A model generated the notes under the pieces. It was given only the letters and a program-made list of their open reading frames with translations, did no database searches and was not told the DNA's origin. Position numbers and translations under genes: made by a program. A stretch of DNA of 16,669 nucleotides from Treponema sp. (GTDB lineage: Bacteria; Spirochaetota; Spirochaetia; Treponematales; Breznakiellaceae). This document shows positions 14,242 to 16,669 of the stretch, piece by piece (the first letter of the stretch is position 1; each line of letters opens with the position of its first letter). Where the stretch lies: NCBI GenBank assembly GCA_031255815.1, contig JAIRRU010000099.1, forward strand, positions 1 through 16,669, written 5' to 3'.

Positions 14242-16668
14242 TTAAGGCTTTGCCGGATCCCGGAATTCCAGTAAATCGGTTTCGGTAATTTTTCTGTCTC
14301 TATCGTCAATCCTGATGGTCTTGATCTCGTAAGGCCTGAACGGGAAGGAAGCTTTAAGGCCGAGCCAGGTAAAATCTATCTCCGCCCGGGTCTCTTTGCC
14401 GCCGGCTTCCAGGGCCCTGACTATCCAGGCATCGTTATCCTCGCTCCGCTTAATAGTGCTGATGAGGGCGGACGAACCTTCCCCGACCGCGCAGAAACCC
14501 TGTTCGGCGGGGAATTCCCCTCCATGGCTCGATTCTATCACATAAACAGGCGGCTGGTTTAGTTCCAGGGCCCGGCGGGCAATTTCGTCGTTCCCCGCCC
14601 CCCGGGGGTAAGCCTTCAGCCTGATGAAGAATTCCTTCTCCCCCTGATCCGTGTAACGGTGGTAAATATCCGGCCGGGGATGCTGGTTTTCGTGGTGGGA
14701 GTAAACCGGGCTCCTGAGCAGGGTAAGATCGAGGCTGCCCTCTTCGGCGCTGCCGGAGTAGATCCCGTCGTTCAACACCGCCAGGGCCGGCCCGCCGGAG
14801 CCGAGCTTTGCCCAGCGCTGGAGGGGCCATTCAGTTCCGTCGGCGGCCCGTTCAATGGCGCCGTAGGGAATCTCCGAAACAAAGGTTCCGCCCGCAAAGG
14901 CCGATCCGATCCGCAGTTTGAGAAGCCGGTGCTGTTCGTTCCAGATTACCCTGGTTTTGAGATCCAGCCTCCCCTCTTGGCCGTTCAGGCAGGCCCGCAG
15001 GATAAGGGTACTGTTGAAGAGCCGGTAGACGATCTCGTACTCAGCCGATACAGGGCCCTGGGAAACCAGGGTGTAAGATTCCAGGATCATCTTATGCCGG
15101 GCGCCCCGGTAAGCGGGAAGGGCGTGGGTCCAGGTATCCGACTCATCGTCCACAATGACCGGGCCTATACCCCCGGGGCCCAGGAATTCGAGGCCCGTCT
15201 CGTTATCCCGCAGGGAGACGATAAAACCGCTGTCCCGGTCGATAAGGGCCTCCCAAGCGCCGGAACGGATCCGGTTGGAAGCGGTACGGGTGTACTGGAA
15301 AGCCAGGAAAGGGCCCGCCTCAAGGCCGGGCCTCAGATTTTCCAGACGGTAAGAAGCGTAACCCAGGGGGGGAACCTTTACCTTGAAGCGGATCGCCTGG
15401 GAGAAAAAACCAGTGGTAATGGCGTTGGTAGGGACGAGTTCGAAAGGAAGTTCCCTCCCCCGTCCGTCAAAAACCCTGTCCGCCACACCGGTAACGTCAA
15501 TGGTTTCGCCCAGCTCCCAGGGGTGGGGGTTCCAGACAAGCACGGTGGAGCCTTCCCTGAAGGTGGCGACCTTCGCGGCAAGGCGCTGAAAGAGGATGGC
15601 GCTCATCTGGTTGGCCGTCTCCTGGGCCCAGCCGTAGGCGGCCAGGATCTTCGGGTAGGCCTCGGGGACGGAGCAGCCCCCCAGGGAATCGTGGAACTGG
15701 TTGGTCAGCACCTTCTTCCAGCCCATTGTCAGGGCCGCCGCGTTTTCCGCCAGATCGCCGCCGCCGCCGCCGGTAACGGCGAGGATCTTCTCCGTGAACA
15801 TGAGCTGCTGTTCGGCCCGGTTGTTCGCCCGCTTTACGTCGCTCAGCGCCGAGTAGCAGCCGATGGCATGGTACTGCATCTCGTCCCTCAGCACCGGCAG
15901 GCCCTCCAGCCGGGAAACTTCCTCGAAGTAGCGCTGGGGATCGCTGTAGACCAGAGCCCCGTCCCCGGCCTTGAGCCCGTCGATGTTTTTCAGGTTCTGC
16001 CGGGTGGGGCCTCCGCCGTGGTTTCCCACCCCGTAGAAGCACATCACCGGGACGCCTTCCCTTTCCGCAACCGCCCCGTGCTCCGCGATTTTCCGCAGCA
16101 GCCCGTCGTCCCAGTCGCCGCCGCTGTTGTAACTTGTCATAAGCCGGTGGGCCCTTACCCGGGTACCGTCAATACCCTCCCAGTCGAAGAGGACCGCCGG
16201 CAGGGTCTTTTCGTGGGACATGGGCCGCATAAAAACGTAGGCGTCCAGCCCGGCCTTTTTGAGAAGCTGGGGGAGGTTCCCGTTATGCCCGAAGGAATCC
16301 ACGTTGTAGCCGATTTTGGCGCTCAGGCCGAACTTTTCCCGGAAGTAACGCTGGGCATAGAGGGCCTGCCGTACAAAAGATTCCCCCGCCGGAGCGTTGC
16401 AGTCCGGCTGGAGCCACCAGCCCCCCGCAATGCGCCAGCGCCCGGCCTTTACCGCCTCCTGGATCCGCCTGAAGAGAGCCGGATCGGCGCTTTCCACCAG
16501 GCTGTAGTAGTAGGCGCAGGCCGCGGTAAAGATAAACTCCCCGTGTTCCCCGATCCTGTCCAGGGCCGACGCGAAAGAGGCCCTGATTTCCTGAAAACCT
16601 TCTTCCCAGCGCCAGAGCCAGAAGATGTCGATGTGGGCGTTTCCGATGAGATGAATTGCGGGTTTCAT
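14242..16668 (-). CDS. Glycoside hydrolase family 38 alpha-mannosidase, short form
   Basis: This 808-residue GH38 enzyme starts directly at the catalytic domain (MKPAIHLIGNAHIDIFWLWRW), without the N-terminal domain of its neighbour. Zinc ligands are His12 and Asp14 (AHID), the nucleophile is Asp124 in YNVDSFGHNG, and the remaining ligand is His326 in NQFHDSLGG. GVGNHGGGPT (213-222) is another GH38-typical block. The mid and beta-sandwich domains follow to the end. It shares the fold but not close sequence with the gene downstream, so the two belong to different GH38 subfamilies and may attack different linkages. There is no signal peptide. The ATG lies one base from the window edge, so its ribosome-binding site and promoter are outside; the start is family-typical, so the gene is probably complete. 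Confidence 0.92.
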   Translation of the reverse strand: MKPAIHLIGNAHIDIFWLWRWEEGFQEIRASFASALDRIGEHGEFIFTAACAYYYSLVESADPALFRRIQEAVKAGRWRIAGGWWLQPDCNAPAGESFVRQALYAQRYFREKFGLSAKIGYNVDSFGHNGNLPQLLKKAGLDAYVFMRPMSHEKTLPAVLFDWEGIDGTRVRAHRLMTSYNSGGDWDDGLLRKIAEHGAVAEREGVPVMCFYGVGNHGGGPTRQNLKNIDGLKAGDGALVYSDPQRYFEEVSRLEGLPVLRDEMQYHAIGCYSALSDVKRANNRAEQQLMFTEKILAVTGGGGGDLAENAAALTMGWKKVLTNQFHDSLGGCSVPEAYPKILAAYGWAQETANQMSAILFQRLAAKVATFREGSTVLVWNPHPWELGETIDVTGVADRVFDGRGRELPFELVPTNAITTGFFSQAIRFKVKVPPLGYASYRLENLRPGLEAGPFLAFQYTRTASNRIRSGAWEALIDRDSGFIVSLRDNETGLEFLGPGGIGPVIVDDESDTWTHALPAYRGARHKMILESYTLVSQGPVSAEYEIVYRLFNSTLILRACLNGQEGRLDLKTRVIWNEQHRLLKLRIGSAFAGGTFVSEIPYGAIERAADGTEWPLQRWAKLGSGGPALAVLNDGIYSGSAEEGSLDLTLLRSPVYSHHENQHPRPDIYHRYTDQGEKEFFIRLKAYPRGAGNDEIARRALELNQPPVYVIESSHGGEFPAEQGFCAVGEGSSALISTIKRSEDNDAWIVRALEAGGKETRAEIDFTWLGLKASFPFRPYEIKTIRIDDRDRKITETDLLEFRDPAKP

Positions 16669-16669
16669 G

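Noticed and set aside
12665..14245. 526-codon open frame on the plus strand
   Set aside because: It lies antisense to the well-supported GH38 gene, has no recognisable motif, and its composition is what a GC-rich gene gives on the opposite strand.

Overview
The window looks like chromosomal DNA from a GC-rich, Treponema-like spirochaete, possibly of a termite or other gut lineage. This rests on impression: the overall gene set, a secreted protein and a MinD-like ATPase that resemble spirochaetal proteins but match no pathway, and dispersed palindromic intergenic repeats. There is no rRNA or tRNA gene, CRISPR array, transposase or phage gene. Most genes are housekeeping or metabolic. The accessory signals are an intergenic repeat family, an AT-rich DUF1638 gene bracketed by two of its copies, and several unusual translation starts.

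Layout, left to right. Positions 1-38 are an unbroken poly-C run, followed by about 475 bases without a convincing gene but with two copies of the repeat. A minus-strand Rnl5/DRB0094-type RNA ligase (515-1531) follows, with its own promoter and a hairpin leader. Divergent from it are two half-size chromate-transporter (CHR family) genes (1726-2301 and 2298-2849). They overlap by 4 bases, and the first appears to start at CTG. Next are a minus-strand secreted protein of unknown function (2889-3602) and a two-gene minus-strand operon: a four-helix membrane protein (4912-5367) followed, with a 1-base stop/start overlap, by a MinD/FlhG-like deviant Walker ATPase with a C-terminal coiled coil (3767-4912).

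The AT-rich DUF1638 gene (5628-6350) sits between two repeat copies. A plus-strand run follows: an Eis-like GNAT acetyltransferase that may be leaderless (6563-7768), a CtpA-type S41 protease (7805-9295), RsmE (9304-10140) and a WecG/TagA/CpsF-type glycosyltransferase (10119-10946). The last three are tightly packed and probably co-transcribed. A fifth repeat copy forms the boundary with two convergent minus-strand GH38 alpha-mannosidases of different subfamilies (10994-14158 and 14242-16668), which probably form a glycan-degrading operon whose promoter lies beyond the right edge.

Functionally the window mixes RNA repair, rRNA modification, envelope proteolysis and glycosylation, anion transport, and breakdown of mannose-containing oligosaccharides. 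I see no clear multi-gene novel system. The best leads are the repeat family with its bracketed DUF1638 cassette, the orphan ATPase/membrane-protein pair, and the non-standard starts (CTG and leaderless).
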